From NCBI RefSeq assembly GCF_001854325.1, contig NZ_CP017755.1:1612001-1676000 (forward strand): a DNA stretch of 64,000 bases, given 5' to 3'. The stretch is from Cupriavidus malaysiensis. GTDB taxonomy: Bacteria > Pseudomonadota > Gammaproteobacteria > Burkholderiales > Burkholderiaceae. The notes beneath the pieces are model-generated. The model had not been told where the DNA came from, made no database searches, and saw only the letters and a program-made list of their open reading frames with translations. This document shows positions 43,866 to 54,436 of the stretch, in pieces. The position numbers and the translations under genes were made by a program. Every line of letters starts with the position of its first letter. Positions within the stretch are counted from its first letter, which is position 1.

Positions 43866-44864
43866 TCAGTCGGCATGGATCTGCGCGCGTTCGGCGATGG
43901 CGCGCATGCGCGGCAGCTCGCCGGTGATCAGCGCGGTCACGGCGGCGCCGTCGGCATAGCTGGGCTCGAAGCCGACTCCCACCAGCTTCTCGCGCGTCTC
44001 GGGATCGGCCATGGTTTCGGCCAGGGCCTTGCTCAGCCGGGCCTTGACGTCGGCAGGCAGGCCGCGCGGTGCCACCACCGCCAGCCAGGTGTCCATGTCG
44101 ATGGCGGGGAAGCCGCTTTCGGCCACCGTCGGCACCTGGGGCAGCAGGCTGGAGCGCTTGGCGGTGGTCACGGCGATGGCCTTGACCTTGCCAGAGCGCA
44201 CCTGCGGGATGGCGGCCGAGACGGTGTCGACGGTGAAGGGGATCTGCCCGCCGATCAGGTCGGTCATGGCCGGCGAGCTGCCGCGGTAGGGCACGTGCAG
44301 CATCTTGATGCCGAGGTCGTGCAGCAGCATCTCGCCGGCGAACTGCGCCGTGGTGCCGGTGCCGAAGGAGCCGTAGGAGTACTTGCCCGGCTGCGCCTTG
44401 ACCGCCGCCACCAGTTGCTTGAGATCGTGGACGGGGACGTCGCGGTTGGCCAGCAGGATCAGGCCGGTGCGCCCGGTCAGGCCGATCGGCTCGAAGCTCT
44501 TGAGCGGGTCATAGGGCAGGCGCGGATGGATCGCCGGATTGACGGTGAAAGTGGTGCCCGAGCTGACCAGCAGCGTGTAGCCGTCAGGGGCGGCCTTGGC
44601 AACGAAGCCGGCGCCGACGATGGTGCCCGCGCCCGGGCGGTTGTCGACCACCACGGTCTGGCCCAGGCGGTCGCCCAGCTTCTTGGCGAGCAGGCGGCCG
44701 ATCACGTCGGTGGCGCCACCCGGCGGGAACGGAATCACCATCTGCAGCGGGTGGCTCGGATAGGTGTCGGCCAGTGCCGCGCCGGCGGGCAGGACCAGCG
44801 TGGCGGCCGCGAGGCAGGCCGGCATCCAACCCGGATTCGACTTCGACTTCGACTTCGCTTTCAT
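43866..44864 (-). CDS. Bug-family (TctC-type) periplasmic solute-binding protein
   Basis: 332 residues. A Lys/Ser repeat (coded by a GACTTC hexamer repeat) precedes a signal peptide ending near AALA, then TYPSHPLQMVIPFPPGGATDVIGRLLAKKLG, the Bug hallmark. PDGYTLLVSSG and PTVAESGFPAIDMDTW are conserved. GGAGAG stands 5 bp before the ATG. It is 90 bp after the D-serine ammonia-lyase gene, so its ligand may be a D-amino acid or derivative. No TctAB genes adjoin it. Confidence 0.93.
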   Translation of the reverse strand: MKAKSKSKSNPGWMPACLAAATLVLPAGAALADTYPSHPLQMVIPFPPGGATDVIGRLLAKKLGDRLGQTVVVDNRPGAGTIVGAGFVAKAAPDGYTLLVSSGTTFTVNPAIHPRLPYDPLKSFEPIGLTGRTGLILLANRDVPVHDLKQLVAAVKAQPGKYSYGSFGTGTTAQFAGEMLLHDLGIKMLHVPYRGSSPAMTDLIGGQIPFTVDTVSAAIPQVRSGKVKAIAVTTAKRSSLLPQVPTVAESGFPAIDMDTWLAVVAPRGLPADVKARLSKALAETMADPETREKLVGVGFEPSYADGAAVTALITGELPRMRAIAERAQIHAD

Positions 44865-44954
44865 CAGTGCTCTCCTGCGTGGCAGTGGCGTGCCGCTGGG
44901 GCCCGTCCGCCTGCCGCCTGCTTCGTGGCTTCGTGGTTGGGGGGCGTGGTCGGG

Positions 44955-46361
44955 TCAGGCCGCTGCGAGTCGGGCTGCCTTGGCAAGGAAGCCCTGGTAC
45001 TCCTCCGGCGGCACGAGCAGGCCGCCGGTGGTCCAGGCCAGGTGGGTGGCGCGTGGCAGCGCGCCGGCCAGGCCATGGTGTTCGAGGTAGGCGCGCCCGG
45101 CCGCGCTGCGGCACAGCATGTCGGGGCCGCTGAAGCCGGCCGCGGCCGAGGGCTCGATGTGCAGGCCTTCGCTGGCATCGAGCTGCGCGAGGTGGCGGAA
45201 CAGGGTCGCATCGGTCACGGTGAAGACGCCCGACAGCAGCGGCGTCATCACCTGGGCGGCCAGTTGCGAGGCGCGCGGCACGGCCAGGCCGTCGGCCTCG
45301 GTGCGGTTGTCCAGGCCATAGTCGTAGACCGAGGGATGGCCTTCGCCGGCCAGCATCTGCACCAGGAAACAGGGCGAGCGGACCGGTTCGGCGAAGAAGC
45401 AGTGCACGTGCGCGCCGAACAGCTGGCGCAGGCCGAAGGCGATGCCGGCCGGTGCGCCACCGACGCCGCAGGGCAGATAGACGAACAAGGGGTGGTCGGC
45501 GTCGACCGCCACCCCGGCAGCGGCGAGCTGGTCGCGCAGGTGCAGCGCGGCGGCGCTGTAGCCCAGCAGCAAGGACAGCGAGCGCTCGTCGTCGACGAAG
45601 TAGGCGAAGGGATCGGCCGCGGCCTCGCGGCGGCCGGCGGCCACGGCCTGCTCGTAGTCGCCGGGGTGCTCGACCACGCGCACGCCGCGGCGGCGCAGCC
45701 GCTCCTGCTTCCACGGCTTGGCGTCGGACGACATATGCACCTCGGCCCGGAAGCCGAGCGCCGAGGCCATGACGCCGATGCTGAGGCCGAGGTTGCCGGT
45801 GGAACCCACCGCGACGCGGTAGCGGCCGAAGATCTCGCGCGCTGCCGGGCCGGCCAGGCGCAGGTAGTCGCTGGCGCCATCGGTACGATCGCTGCCGCCG
45901 GCGCCGGGCAGGCCGTGTTCGCGCGCCAGGCGCTCGGTGAACTCCAGCACCTCGTGGATGCCGCCGCGCGCCTTGATCGAGCCGGCCACCGGCAGGCTGT
46001 GGTCGGCCTTGAGCCAGAGCGCGCCGAGCGCCGGTTCCAGTCGCAGGGCCTGCTGCATGGCCGGCGCGCGCTGCAGGGCCGATTCGATGATGCCGCCGCT
46101 GGCCTGCAGTTCCGGGAACAGCTGTGCCAGCAGCGGGGCGAAGCGGGTGAAGCGGTCGCGGGCGGCTTCAATATCAGCCAGACTAATGTGCTCGCTGCCG
46201 GCGGCGAGCGCGGCGGGCGGCACGTCCAGGCGTGCGGGGTTGGTCCAGAGGACCGGCTCCGCAGCCCGCAGGTGGTCCGAAAGGTCCAGGGCCCTCGTGT
46301 CGGAGAGGGGGGCAGCGGCGGTGGTCGGGGTCATCTGGGAATCTGGCGTACAAACAGTCAT
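44955..46361 (-). CDS. dsdA: D-serine ammonia-lyase
   Basis: 468 residues, slightly longer than Escherichia coli DsdA. The PLP-binding Lys is in [30 protein letters not shown] binds the phosphate, and [16 protein letters not shown] and ACFxxP-like [14 protein letters not shown] are conserved in the D-serine dehydratase branch of fold-type II enzymes. Converts D-serine to pyruvate and ammonia. ATG 46361 is used; ATG 46334 is possible. It is divergent from a GcvA/DsdC-like LysR with a dyad between them, as in known dsd loci. Confidence 0.93.
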   Translation of the reverse strand: MTVCTPDSQMTPTTAAAPLSDTRALDLSDHLRAAEPVLWTNPARLDVPPAALAAGSEHISLADIEAARDRFTRFAPLLAQLFPELQASGGIIESALQRAPAMQQALRLEPALGALWLKADHSLPVAGSIKARGGIHEVLEFTERLAREHGLPGAGGSDRTDGASDYLRLAGPAAREIFGRYRVAVGSTGNLGLSIGVMASALGFRAEVHMSSDAKPWKQERLRRRGVRVVEHPGDYEQAVAAGRREAAADPFAYFVDDERSLSLLLGYSAAALHLRDQLAAAGVAVDADHPLFVYLPCGVGGAPAGIAFGLRQLFGAHVHCFFAEPVRSPCFLVQMLAGEGHPSVYDYGLDNRTEADGLAVPRASQLAAQVMTPLLSGVFTVTDATLFRHLAQLDASEGLHIEPSAAAGFSGPDMLCRSAAGRAYLEHHGLAGALPRATHLAWTTGGLLVPPEEYQGFLAKAARLAAA

Positions 46362-46418
46362 GTCTGGCATTGTTGGCGGCGCCAGGCCCGGTGACAATCC
46401 ATTTATACTGATTCGGTC

Positions 46419-46433
46419 ATTAGTCAGACTAAT
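46419..46433. promoter_or_regulatory. LysR-type dyad between dsdA and its regulator
   Basis: ATTAGT-CAG-ACTAAT (46419-46433) is a perfect inverted repeat with the T-N11-A form, 22 bp before the LysR start. TATAAA on the minus strand (about 46402-46407) may be the -10 of dsdA. A further half-site, CAGACTAAT, occurs inside dsdA at 46181-46189. D-serine-dependent activation from this site is the expected mechanism. Confidence 0.65.
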
Positions 46434-46454
46434 TCCGATGCACGGATTTGACAC

Positions 46455-47417
46455 ATGAGTGCGATGCTCTCCTCCTCGCTGCTGAGCTGGTTGCGCTGCT
46501 TCGAGGCCGCCGCCCGCCATTGCAGCTTCACCCAGGCCGCCGGCGAGCTGTGCGTGACGCAGGGGGCGGTCAGCCAGCAGATCAAGCAGCTCGAACAGTG
46601 GCTGCAGCGCCCCCTGTTCCTGCGCACGCCGCGCGCGCTGGTGCTGACGCCGGAAGGCGAGCGGCTGCGCTTCGTGCTGCGGGAGTCCTTCCAGGCCATC
46701 GAGAGCACGCTGACGCAGTTGCGCAGGACGCGCGCGCCCGGGCCGCTGGCGCTGAGCTGCGCGCCGTCCTTCGCCATGCGCTGGCTGACGCCGCGGCTGG
46801 GCGAGTTCTTCCGCGAGCACCCCGAGGTGGGCCTGCGCGTCTACGGCGAATTCCACGCGCTCGACCGCGCGCGCATGGTGCGCGACGGCATCGATGCCGG
46901 CGTGCGCTTCGACCTGGGCGGCTACGCCGACCTCAAGGCCAGTGTCTTCCTGGAAGAATGGCTGCTGCCGGTGGCCAGCCCCGCCTTCCTTGCCGCGCAC
47001 CCGCGGCTGCGCTCGCCGCGCGACCTGGAGGCCGGCTGGCTGCTGCATGACAGCAGCCCCTGGGATGGCGCCGACGAGTTCGCCGAGTGGCGCCACTGGC
47101 TGGCCGAGGCCGGCGTCACCGTGCCGGGCCTGGAACAGGGGCAGCGCTTCAACCTGTCGCAGCTGGCGGTGGGCGCGGCGCTGGCCGGCCAGGGCATCGC
47201 CATGGGCCGCTCCGCGCTGGTGCTGGAAGACATCGAGGCCGGCCGGCTGGTCGACCTGTTCGGGCTGCATGTGCGCTCGCAGGCCTCCTATGTGTTCGTC
47301 TCGGCCCACGGGCAGACCCCGGATATCGCCAAGGTCGAGGACTGGCTGGTGGGCGAAGGCGCGCGCTTCGACGCGGCCAGGGCACGCCTGCTGGCGGCGA
47401 CACGGCGCTCCGGCTGA
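46455..47417 (+). CDS. LysR-family regulator, GcvA/DsdC-like
   Basis: 320 residues. The helix-turn-helix ([32 protein letters not shown]) is the classical GcvA/DsdC type, followed by the substrate-binding-like domain ([20 protein letters not shown]). Divergent from dsdA, it is the probable D-serine sensor. It is convergent with the outer-membrane factor gene (27-bp gap). Confidence 0.92.
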   Translation: MSAMLSSSLLSWLRCFEAAARHCSFTQAAGELCVTQGAVSQQIKQLEQWLQRPLFLRTPRALVLTPEGERLRFVLRESFQAIESTLTQLRRTRAPGPLALSCAPSFAMRWLTPRLGEFFREHPEVGLRVYGEFHALDRARMVRDGIDAGVRFDLGGYADLKASVFLEEWLLPVASPAFLAAHPRLRSPRDLEAGWLLHDSSPWDGADEFAEWRHWLAEAGVTVPGLEQGQRFNLSQLAVGAALAGQGIAMGRSALVLEDIEAGRLVDLFGLHVRSQASYVFVSAHGQTPDIAKVEDWLVGEGARFDAARARLLAATRRSG

Positions 47418-47444
47418 AGGGGAGCGGACCGCGCGCGAGGCTCC

Positions 47445-49055
47445 TCAACGGCCGGCCGTCGCCACGGGCGGGGCCGTGCTTGCGGTGTCCTTGGCGCCCC
47501 CACCATCCTCAGCATCCTTGGCGCCCGCCCCGCCCCAGCCGCCGCCGAGCGCCTTGACCAGCATCACGCTGGCCACCAGGCGCCGGCGCCGCACGGCTTC
47601 CTCGGCGCGGGCGCTGGCCAGGGCATTGCTCTCGAGCACGCTGACATCCAGGTAGGCGACCGCGCCCTTGCGGTAGCGTTCCAGTCCTTGCGCCAGGGCC
47701 AGTTCGGAAGCTTCGGTGGCGGCACGCTGGCTGGCGGCTTCTTCTCCCAGCGCCGACAGGGCGGCGAAGTTGTCCTCGACGTCCTGGAAGGCGCGCAGCA
47801 CGGTGGCGCGATAGTCGGCGGCGCTGGCGTCGAAGCGGGCGCGCGCGCTGTCCGCCAGGGCGTGCCGGCGTCCGCCGTCGAACACGGTGCCGGCCAGCGC
47901 CGGCCCGAGCGCCCAGAAGCGGCTGGGCGCGCTCAGCCAGCCGGCCAGGCTGGTGCTCTCCAGGCCGAGGCCGGCGGACAGCATCAGGCTGGGGAAGAAG
48001 GCCGCGCGGGCCACGCCGACCTGCGCATTGGCAGCCGCCACACGGCGCTCGGCGGCGGCGATGTCGGGGCGCCGCCGCAGCAACTGCGAGGGCACGGCCG
48101 AGGGCAAGGGCGGCAGCGGCGGTGCCGCCGCCACCAGCGGCGCCAGCGTGAAGCGCGCCGGCGGCACGCCCAGCAGGGTGGCGATGGCGTGCTCGAGCTG
48201 GGTGCGTGTCAGCCGTACCTCGGCAAGCTGGGCCTTGGCGTTCTCCAGCTGGGCGCGCGCCTGCGCCACTTCGCCTTCGGTGGCGATGCCGCCGCGCCAG
48301 CGGTTGCCGACCAGCTCCAGTACCGTCGCGTCGCTGTCGACCGTGCGCGCCAGCAGGTCGCGCTCGCGCTCGGCAGAGCGCAGGCTGAAGTAGTCCGCCG
48401 CCAGTTCGGCCTGCAGGCTCAGGCGCATGGCGGCGACGTCATCGGCACTGGCCTCGGCGCCGGCCTGCGCGGCATCGACGCTGTTGCTGACGCGTTGCCA
48501 GAGGTCCGGCTCCCAGGTGGCGCTGAGGCCCAGCAGGTGGTCGGGCTCGGTCTTGCCGGCCAGCGAGCGGCCGACCACATTGGCCGAGACGTGGCTGCTG
48601 CCGCCGCTGGCGCCGGCGACCAGGGTGGGAAAGTAGGCGGCGCGCGCGGCGCGGGTCTGGGCGCGGGCGTCGTCGAGCAGCGCCCGGGACTTGCGCAGGG
48701 TCTGGCTGGTGGCGTCGAGCCGGGGCATCAGCGCGTCCAGGGTGGTGTCGCCATAGGCGCGCCACCATTGCGGGGACGGCGCGGCCGCAGCGTCGGCTGG
48801 CGCCGCGCCGGCTTCCTTGAAGGCCGGCGGCAGGTCGACCCCGGGCACACTGTAGGGCGGTGCGGTGGCGCACCCGGCCAGGTTGCCGAGCGCGGCGAAT
48901 GCGAAGAGGGTGAACAGGGTGCGGCGGCCGCAGAGGGTGGCGCGCAAGGCCTGCGGGCGTGACGCGCGCGGGCCGCTAGGGCTAGGGGAGGCGCCCGCAT
49001 GGCTGGTGCGGCGGCCTGGGGGCGAGGCTGGGAAACGGCAGGTGTCGTCTGGCAT
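47445..49055 (-). CDS. RND efflux outer-membrane factor lipoprotein (NodT family)
   Basis: 536 residues. A long basic N-terminus leads to a signal with lipobox LAGC (near residue 62). The TolC-like repeats follow: WWRAYGDTTLDALM in the first half and RRRPDIAAAERRVAAANAQVGVARAAFFPSLMLSAGLG in the second, both diagnostic. It forms the outer-membrane channel of the tripartite pump. ATG 49055 has GAGGG 10 bp upstream; a GTG at 49076 overlapping the adaptor stop is the alternative. Confidence 0.93.
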   Translation of the reverse strand: MPDDTCRFPASPPGRRTSHAGASPSPSGPRASRPQALRATLCGRRTLFTLFAFAALGNLAGCATAPPYSVPGVDLPPAFKEAGAAPADAAAAPSPQWWRAYGDTTLDALMPRLDATSQTLRKSRALLDDARAQTRAARAAYFPTLVAGASGGSSHVSANVVGRSLAGKTEPDHLLGLSATWEPDLWQRVSNSVDAAQAGAEASADDVAAMRLSLQAELAADYFSLRSAERERDLLARTVDSDATVLELVGNRWRGGIATEGEVAQARAQLENAKAQLAEVRLTRTQLEHAIATLLGVPPARFTLAPLVAAAPPLPPLPSAVPSQLLRRRPDIAAAERRVAAANAQVGVARAAFFPSLMLSAGLGLESTSLAGWLSAPSRFWALGPALAGTVFDGGRRHALADSARARFDASAADYRATVLRAFQDVEDNFAALSALGEEAASQRAATEASELALAQGLERYRKGAVAYLDVSVLESNALASARAEEAVRRRRLVASVMLVKALGGGWGGAGAKDAEDGGGAKDTASTAPPVATAGR

Positions 49056-49072
49056 GGCGCGCAATCCCTCGT

Positions 49073-50293
49073 TCACTGGTCGCCGCGGCTCGCCACGAGC
49101 CGGACATGCGCGCCGGCCATCAGGCCGTCGCCCGGGTTGGCCACGACCTGTTCGCCACCCTGCAGCCCGCTGGCGATCTCGACATGCGAGCCGAAGTCGC
49201 GCCCGAGCGTGACGGGGCGCAGCTCGATCGTGCCGGCCGCACCGACCACCGCCACGCGCGGGCCCTGCGCGCGGAACAGCAGGGTGCTGGCGGGCAGGTC
49301 CCAGCCCGCCTGGGCGACCGGCGCGCTCAGATGCGCTTCGGCGTAGGCGCCGGGCAGGATGCGCCCGCCGGCGCTGGCGGCCTCCAGCTCGACACGCAGG
49401 CTGCGGGTGCCGGCATCGATGGCCCCGGCGCTGCGCGTCACCGTGGCCGCGAAGCGCTGGCCGGGGTACTGCGGCAGCGACAGCCAGGCCGGCATGCCGG
49501 GCGTGACCAGCACGCTGTCGTCCTGCGGCACCTGGATATAGATGCGCAGCTTGTCGCCGGCCGACAGGTGGAACAGCTCCTTGCCGGGGCCACCGTTGCC
49601 GCCGGCGTCGACCAGGGCGCCGGTGTCGACGTTGCGCGCTGTCACCACGCCGTCGAAGGGCGCGACGATCCGGGTGTAGGCGGCCTGCTGCGCCAGGCGC
49701 GCGACATTGGAGCGGGCCGAGGCCAGCGCGGCCGCCTTGGCCTGCATGTCGGCGCTCTTCTGGTCGGCCTCCTGCTGCGCCACCGAGCGCGAGCGCAGCA
49801 GGTCCTGCCAGCGTTCGGCGGTGCGCCGGGCCAGGTCGTAGTTGGCGGCCGCGACGGCTTCCTCGGCGCGCGCCTGGCGCAGCTGGTCGCTGATCTCGGG
49901 GGCGTCGATCTCGGCCAGCAGCTGGCCCTGGCGCACCGGCGTGCCGATATCGGCAACCCAGCGGCGCAGGTAGCCGCTGACGCGCGCATAGACCGGCGCG
50001 TCCTGGTAGGCACGGACATCGGCCGGCAGCACCAGTTCGGTCTGTGCGCTGGCGCGCCGCGGCCGCACCGTGGCCACGGCGGGCAGGCTGCCGTCGGCGC
50101 TGCTGTGCGCCAGCGCGGCGCGTGCCTGCAGGCGTGGATAGATGCCGGCCGCCAGCATGGCCGCGACCGCGGCCAGGGCCAGGCAGGCAGCCTGCCCGCG
50201 GCGTGGGCGGCGCGTGCCGGTGGCGGCCGGCGTGGCCGCCGGTGCGGCGGGCAGGGCAGGAGGCGTGGGAGGGTTGGGCGGAAGTCGGGTCAT
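49073..50293 (-). CDS. RND efflux periplasmic adaptor (HlyD/MFP family)
   Basis: 406 residues. A Pro/Ala-rich N-terminus and one membrane anchor (ACLALAAVAAMLAAGIY, near 36-52) precede the biotinyl-lipoyl halves YARVSGYLRRWVADIGTPVRQGQLLAEIDAPEI and YTRIVAPFDGVVTARNVDTGALVDAG. A coiled-coil hairpin between them is rich in Ala/Gln. It bridges the permease and the outer-membrane factor. ATG 50293 overlaps the permease stop codon (ATGA), giving strict coupling. Confidence 0.94.
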   Translation of the reverse strand: MTRLPPNPPTPPALPAAPAATPAATGTRRPRRGQAACLALAAVAAMLAAGIYPRLQARAALAHSSADGSLPAVATVRPRRASAQTELVLPADVRAYQDAPVYARVSGYLRRWVADIGTPVRQGQLLAEIDAPEISDQLRQARAEEAVAAANYDLARRTAERWQDLLRSRSVAQQEADQKSADMQAKAAALASARSNVARLAQQAAYTRIVAPFDGVVTARNVDTGALVDAGGNGGPGKELFHLSAGDKLRIYIQVPQDDSVLVTPGMPAWLSLPQYPGQRFAATVTRSAGAIDAGTRSLRVELEAASAGGRILPGAYAEAHLSAPVAQAGWDLPASTLLFRAQGPRVAVVGAAGTIELRPVTLGRDFGSHVEIASGLQGGEQVVANPGDGLMAGAHVRLVASRGDQ

Positions 50294-53200
50294 GCCTGGC
50301 CTCGGGAAGTCGGGGTCGGAGTCGGGGGGAGGTCGGGGAGCGTCGCGGCGGCCGGGCGGCGCCGCGCCAGCCAGCGGTGCAGCAGGGCGAACAGCGCGGG
50401 CACCAGCACCAGCGTGCTGACCGTGCCGGCCGCGAGGCCGCCGACCACGGCGCGGCCGAGCGGCGCGTTCTGGGCGCCGGCGGCACCGGCGCCGAGCGCC
50501 ATCGGCAACATGCCGATCAGCATGGCCAGGGCGGTCATCAGGACCGGGCGGAAGCGGCCGGCGCCGGCCTGCAGCGCGGCCTCGGCGGGCGCCACGCCAG
50601 CGGCCAGGCGCTCGCGCGCCAGGCTGACCACCAGGATGCTGTTGGCGGTGGCGATGCCGATGCACATGATGGCGCCGGTCAAGGCCGGCACGCTGATGGT
50701 GGTGTGGGTGGCGAACAGCATCCAGGCCATGCCGGCCAGTGCGCCGGGCAGCCCGCCGAGGATGACCAGGGGGTCGAGCCAGGACTGGAAGTTGACCACC
50801 ATCAGCAGGTAGACCAGCACCACGGCGATGGCCATGCCGGCCGCCAGTCCGGCAAAGGAAGACTGCATGGTCTGCACCTGGCCGCGCACCACCAGCTCGG
50901 AGCCGGGCGGCAGCTCGCGCCGCGCCTCGTTGACCAGGCGGCCGATGTCGTCCGCTACCGCGCCCAGATCGCGCCCGCGCACCGAGCCGAAGATATCGAT
51001 GACCGGCTGCACGTTGTAGTGCGACACCACGCCCTGCTGGCTGCCGCGCACCACGCTGCCGAAGGTACCCAGCAGCGCGCCGGCGCCCGGCGCGGCGCTG
51101 CTGCCGGTCAGGCCGGGGAGGCCGGCGCCGAGCGGGATATTGTCCAGCGCCTGCAGCGAACCCATGGCGTACTGCGGCACCGACACCATCAGCGGATAGC
51201 TGACGCCGTTGCGGGGATTGAGCCAGAAGTTGGGCGTGGTCTGGCTGCTGCCGGACAGCGAGATCAGCAGGTTCTGCGCGACTTCGCGCTGCGACAGGCC
51301 GGCCTGCAGCGCGCGCGTGCGGTCGACCTGCACGGTCAGGGCGGGCTGGTCGTCGGGCTGCTGCAGGTGTACGTCGACCAGGCCGGGCACGCCGCGCAGG
51401 CGGGCGGCGAGCTTGCCGGCCAGCGCCCGGTTGGCCTCCAGCTTGTCGCCCACGACCTGGATGTCGATCGGGGCCGGCAGGCCGAAGTTGAGGATCTGGC
51501 TGATGATGTCCGCCGGCAGGAAAGAGAAGCTGATGCCGGGGAAGGCGGCCGGCAGCAGCGCGGCGAGGCGCGCGCTTTCGTGCGCGGCGGAGGCGCCGGG
51601 CTTGAGCGAGACCAGGATCTCGGCGTCGGCGCTGCCGATCGGCAGCGCCGAGTCGTAGGTCAGGTTGATGCCGCTGACCGGCAGGCCGATGTTGTCGAGG
51701 ATGCCGGCCACCTGCGCGGGGCCGATGGCGGCGCGGATGCGGCCTTCGACGGCGTCGGCCAGGCGCGCCGTTTCCTCGATGCGGGTGCCGGTGCGGGCGC
51801 GCATGTGCAGGCGGATCTCGCTGCCGTCCACGGCGGGGAAGAAGTCGCGGCCGAGCCAGGGCAGCAGCGCCAGCGAGGCCAGGCAGGCGGCCAGGCACAG
51901 CGCGGCCAGGCGGCGCGGCCGCCGCAGCGCGTGGCCGAGCCAGACGGCATAGGCGTCGCGCAGCGCGCAGAAGGCCGCCTCGAAGCGCGCCTGCAGCGCG
52001 GCGCAGCGGCGCTGCCAGGCGCGTCCCGGCGCGCTGCCCTCGGCCCGCAGCAGGTAGTGCGCCAGCGTCGGCACCAGCGTGCGCGAGAAGAAATAGGAGG
52101 CCACCATGGCGAACACCACCGCTTCGGCCATCGGCACGAACAGGTAGCGCGCCACCCCGCTCAGCAGGAACATCGGCAGGAACACGATGCAGATGGCCAG
52201 CGTGGAGACCAGGGTGGGCAGGGCGATCTGCGCGGACCCTTCCAGGATGGCCGCCTCCAGCGGCTTGCCCAGCTCGCGATGGTGGGTGATGTTCTCGATC
52301 GCCACGGTGGCGTCGTCGACCAGCACGCCGACCGCCAGCGCCAGCCCGCCCAGGGTCATGATGTTGAGCGTCTGCCCGAGCGCCGACAGCGCCATCAGCG
52401 AGGCCAGCACGGACAGCGGGATCGATACCGCGATGATCAGCGTGGCGCGCCAGCTGCCGAGGAAGAGCAGGATCATGCAGGCGGTCAGGCAGGCCGCCAC
52501 CAGGGCCTCGTGCAGCACGCCGTGCACCGCCGCGGTGACGAACACGGACTGGTCGGAAACCGGCTGCACGCGCAGCGCGGCCGGCAGCCCGGCGGTGATG
52601 CGCGGCAGCATGGCCTTGACCTGCGCGACGATGGACAGGGTCGAGGCATTGCCGCTCTTCTCGATCTCGAGCAGGGCGGCGCGCTTGCCGTCGCGCCGTA
52701 CCACGTTGGCCTGGGGCGCGTAGCCGTCGCGCACCTGGGCCACGTCGCGCACGTAGACCACGCCGCCGGGACCGCTGCGGACCGGCAGGTCGTTGAGCGC
52801 GGCCACGGTGCCGGGGCTGCCGTTCAGGTCCACGCGGTATTCGAGCGCGCCGATCTTGGCGGTGCCCCCGGGCAGCACCAGGTTCTGGGCGTTGATGGCA
52901 TTGACCACGTCGAGCGGCGACAAGCCGCGCGCCTGCAGCGCGCGCGTGTCGAGGTCCACCATCACCTGGCGTACCTTGCCGCCGTAGGGCAGCGGCACGG
53001 CGGCGCCCTGCACGGTGGCGAGCCGGGTGCGGATGAAGTTGTTGCCGAGGTCGTAGAGCTGCTGCTCCGGCAGGCTGTCGCTGGACAGCGCCAGGCGCAG
53101 GATCGGCACCGTCGACGCGCTGTAGCTGAGGATCAGCGGCGGCGTGGTGCCCGGCGGCATGTTGCGCAGCATCGACTGGGCGCCGGACGAGGTCTCGGCG

Positions 53201-53517
53201 ATGGCGCGGTTGATGTCGGCGCCGGGATGGAAGAAGATCTTGATCACCGCGACCCCGGCCAGCGATTGCGACTCGATGTGCTCGATATCGTCGACGCTGT
53301 TGGTCAGCGAGCGCTCGTAGCCGGTCACGATGCGGTGCGCCATGTCCTCGGCCGACAGGCCGTTGTAGGTCCAGACGACGCTGACCACCGGGATGTCGAT
53401 GGCGGGAAAGATGTCGGTGGGCGTGCGCATCAGCACCAGCGGGCCGGCCAGCAGCAGGCACAGCGCCAGCACGACGAAGGTGTAGGGGCGGCTCAGCGCG
53501 AGCCTGACGATCCACAT
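50290..53517 (-). CDS. RND efflux permease
   Basis: 1075 residues, full AcrB-like length with 12 helices and two large periplasmic loops. [29 protein letters not shown] is the N-terminal signature. The proton-relay Asp pair in helix 4 is in [18 protein letters not shown]. There is no Met-rich metal path, so it looks closer to the drug/HAE1 group than to a CusA or CzcA pump. GGAG is 10 bp before ATG 53517. It is divergent from a heavy-metal-type two-component system that probably controls it. Confidence 0.94.
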   Translation of the reverse strand: MWIVRLALSRPYTFVVLALCLLLAGPLVLMRTPTDIFPAIDIPVVSVVWTYNGLSAEDMAHRIVTGYERSLTNSVDDIEHIESQSLAGVAVIKIFFHPGADINRAIAETSSGAQSMLRNMPPGTTPPLILSYSASTVPILRLALSSDSLPEQQLYDLGNNFIRTRLATVQGAAVPLPYGGKVRQVMVDLDTRALQARGLSPLDVVNAINAQNLVLPGGTAKIGALEYRVDLNGSPGTVAALNDLPVRSGPGGVVYVRDVAQVRDGYAPQANVVRRDGKRAALLEIEKSGNASTLSIVAQVKAMLPRITAGLPAALRVQPVSDQSVFVTAAVHGVLHEALVAACLTACMILLFLGSWRATLIIAVSIPLSVLASLMALSALGQTLNIMTLGGLALAVGVLVDDATVAIENITHHRELGKPLEAAILEGSAQIALPTLVSTLAICIVFLPMFLLSGVARYLFVPMAEAVVFAMVASYFFSRTLVPTLAHYLLRAEGSAPGRAWQRRCAALQARFEAAFCALRDAYAVWLGHALRRPRRLAALCLAACLASLALLPWLGRDFFPAVDGSEIRLHMRARTGTRIEETARLADAVEGRIRAAIGPAQVAGILDNIGLPVSGINLTYDSALPIGSADAEILVSLKPGASAAHESARLAALLPAAFPGISFSFLPADIISQILNFGLPAPIDIQVVGDKLEANRALAGKLAARLRGVPGLVDVHLQQPDDQPALTVQVDRTRALQAGLSQREVAQNLLISLSGSSQTTPNFWLNPRNGVSYPLMVSVPQYAMGSLQALDNIPLGAGLPGLTGSSAAPGAGALLGTFGSVVRGSQQGVVSHYNVQPVIDIFGSVRGRDLGAVADDIGRLVNEARRELPPGSELVVRGQVQTMQSSFAGLAAGMAIAVVLVYLLMVVNFQSWLDPLVILGGLPGALAGMAWMLFATHTTISVPALTGAIMCIGIATANSILVVSLARERLAAGVAPAEAALQAGAGRFRPVLMTALAMLIGMLPMALGAGAAGAQNAPLGRAVVGGLAAGTVSTLVLVPALFALLHRWLARRRPAAATLPDLPPTPTPTSRGQA

Positions 53518-53650
53518 GGACGGGTTCTCCGGCTGGCGGCGGGCCGGGCGCGGCGGGCGCCGCGCGCCATCCGTGCCCCGGCCCGACCGCGGGCATTGGT
53601 TCGGAGCCGATTCTAGGAAGGGGTGGGGGCCGGAAAGCCTGACGATCGCA

Positions 53651-53693
53651 TTACAGAATTGTCATTTCCGCCCCCGGCGGGCGCCGCTATCAT
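53651..53693. promoter_or_regulatory. CopR/CusR-like box and promoter between RND and two-component genes
   Basis: TTACA-GAAT-TGTCAT (53651-53665) fits the CopR/CusR box pattern TGACA-N4-TGTNAT with one mismatch. TATCAT at 53688-53693 is a -10-like hexamer for the response-regulator gene, about 30 bp from the box centre, an activating distance. The 244-bp gap shows no other gene. Confidence 0.6.
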
Positions 53694-53761
53694 CGGCGCA
53701 GGCGGTGCACGGTGCACCGCCCGCGCGGTGCGCGCGACATGAGGCAGTGACGAGGCAAGCC

Positions 53762-54436
53762 ATGAAGATCCTGGTGGTGGAGGACGAACCCAAGACGGGG
53801 GAATACCTGCGCAAGGGACTTAGCGAGTCGTCCTTCGTGGTCGACCTGGCGGTGACCGGCCGGGATGGCCTGCACCAGGCGCTGGAAGGCGACTACGACC
53901 TGGTCATCCTCGACGTGATGCTGCCCGGCCTGAGCGGCTGGGAGGTGCTCAAGGGCCTGCGCGAGCGCAAGGACACCCCGGTGCTGTTCCTGACCGCGCG
54001 CGACGAGGTGGAGGACCGCGTGCGCGGGCTGGAACTCGGCGGCGACGACTACCTGGCCAAGCCCTTCGCCTTCGTCGAGCTGCTGGCGCGGGTGCGCACG
54101 CTGCTGCGGCGCGGGCCGGTGCGCGAGGCCGAGCGCATCGAGATCGAGGACCTCGAGATCGACCTGATCCGCCACCGCGTGACACGCGCCGGCCGGCGCA
54201 TCGACCTGACGCCGCGCGAGTTCTCGCTGCTGCATTTCCTCGCCCGCCGCCAGACCGAGGTGCTGAGCCGCACCCAGATCGCCTCCCATGTGTGGGACAT
54301 GAACTTCGACAGCGACACCAATGTGGTCGACGTGGCGGTGCGCCGGCTGCGCGCCAAGATGGACGACGATTTCCAGCCCAAGCTGATCCACACCGTGCGC
54401 GGCATGGGCTACGTGCTGGAGAGCCGGCGGCACTGA
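53762..54436 (+). CDS. OmpR/CopR-type response regulator
   Basis: 224 residues. The receiver domain has the acidic pair in [12 protein letters not shown], phospho-acceptor Asp in [15 protein letters not shown] and Lys in YLAKPFAF. The winged helix ([33 protein letters not shown]) is of the OmpR type, and [12 protein letters not shown] ... [12 protein letters not shown] is closest to the CusR/CopR/IrlR metal-response branch. Its last base overlaps the kinase start (TGATG). Confidence 0.95.
   Translation: MKILVVEDEPKTGEYLRKGLSESSFVVDLAVTGRDGLHQALEGDYDLVILDVMLPGLSGWEVLKGLRERKDTPVLFLTARDEVEDRVRGLELGGDDYLAKPFAFVELLARVRTLLRRGPVREAERIEIEDLEIDLIRHRVTRAGRRIDLTPREFSLLHFLARRQTEVLSRTQIASHVWDMNFDSDTNVVDVAVRRLRAKMDDDFQPKLIHTVRGMGYVLESRRH

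Noticed and set aside
49106..53616. Very long plus-strand frames opposite the RND genes
   Set aside because: These are shadows of the permease and adaptor genes, full of Gln/His/Arg/Gly repeats and without domains.
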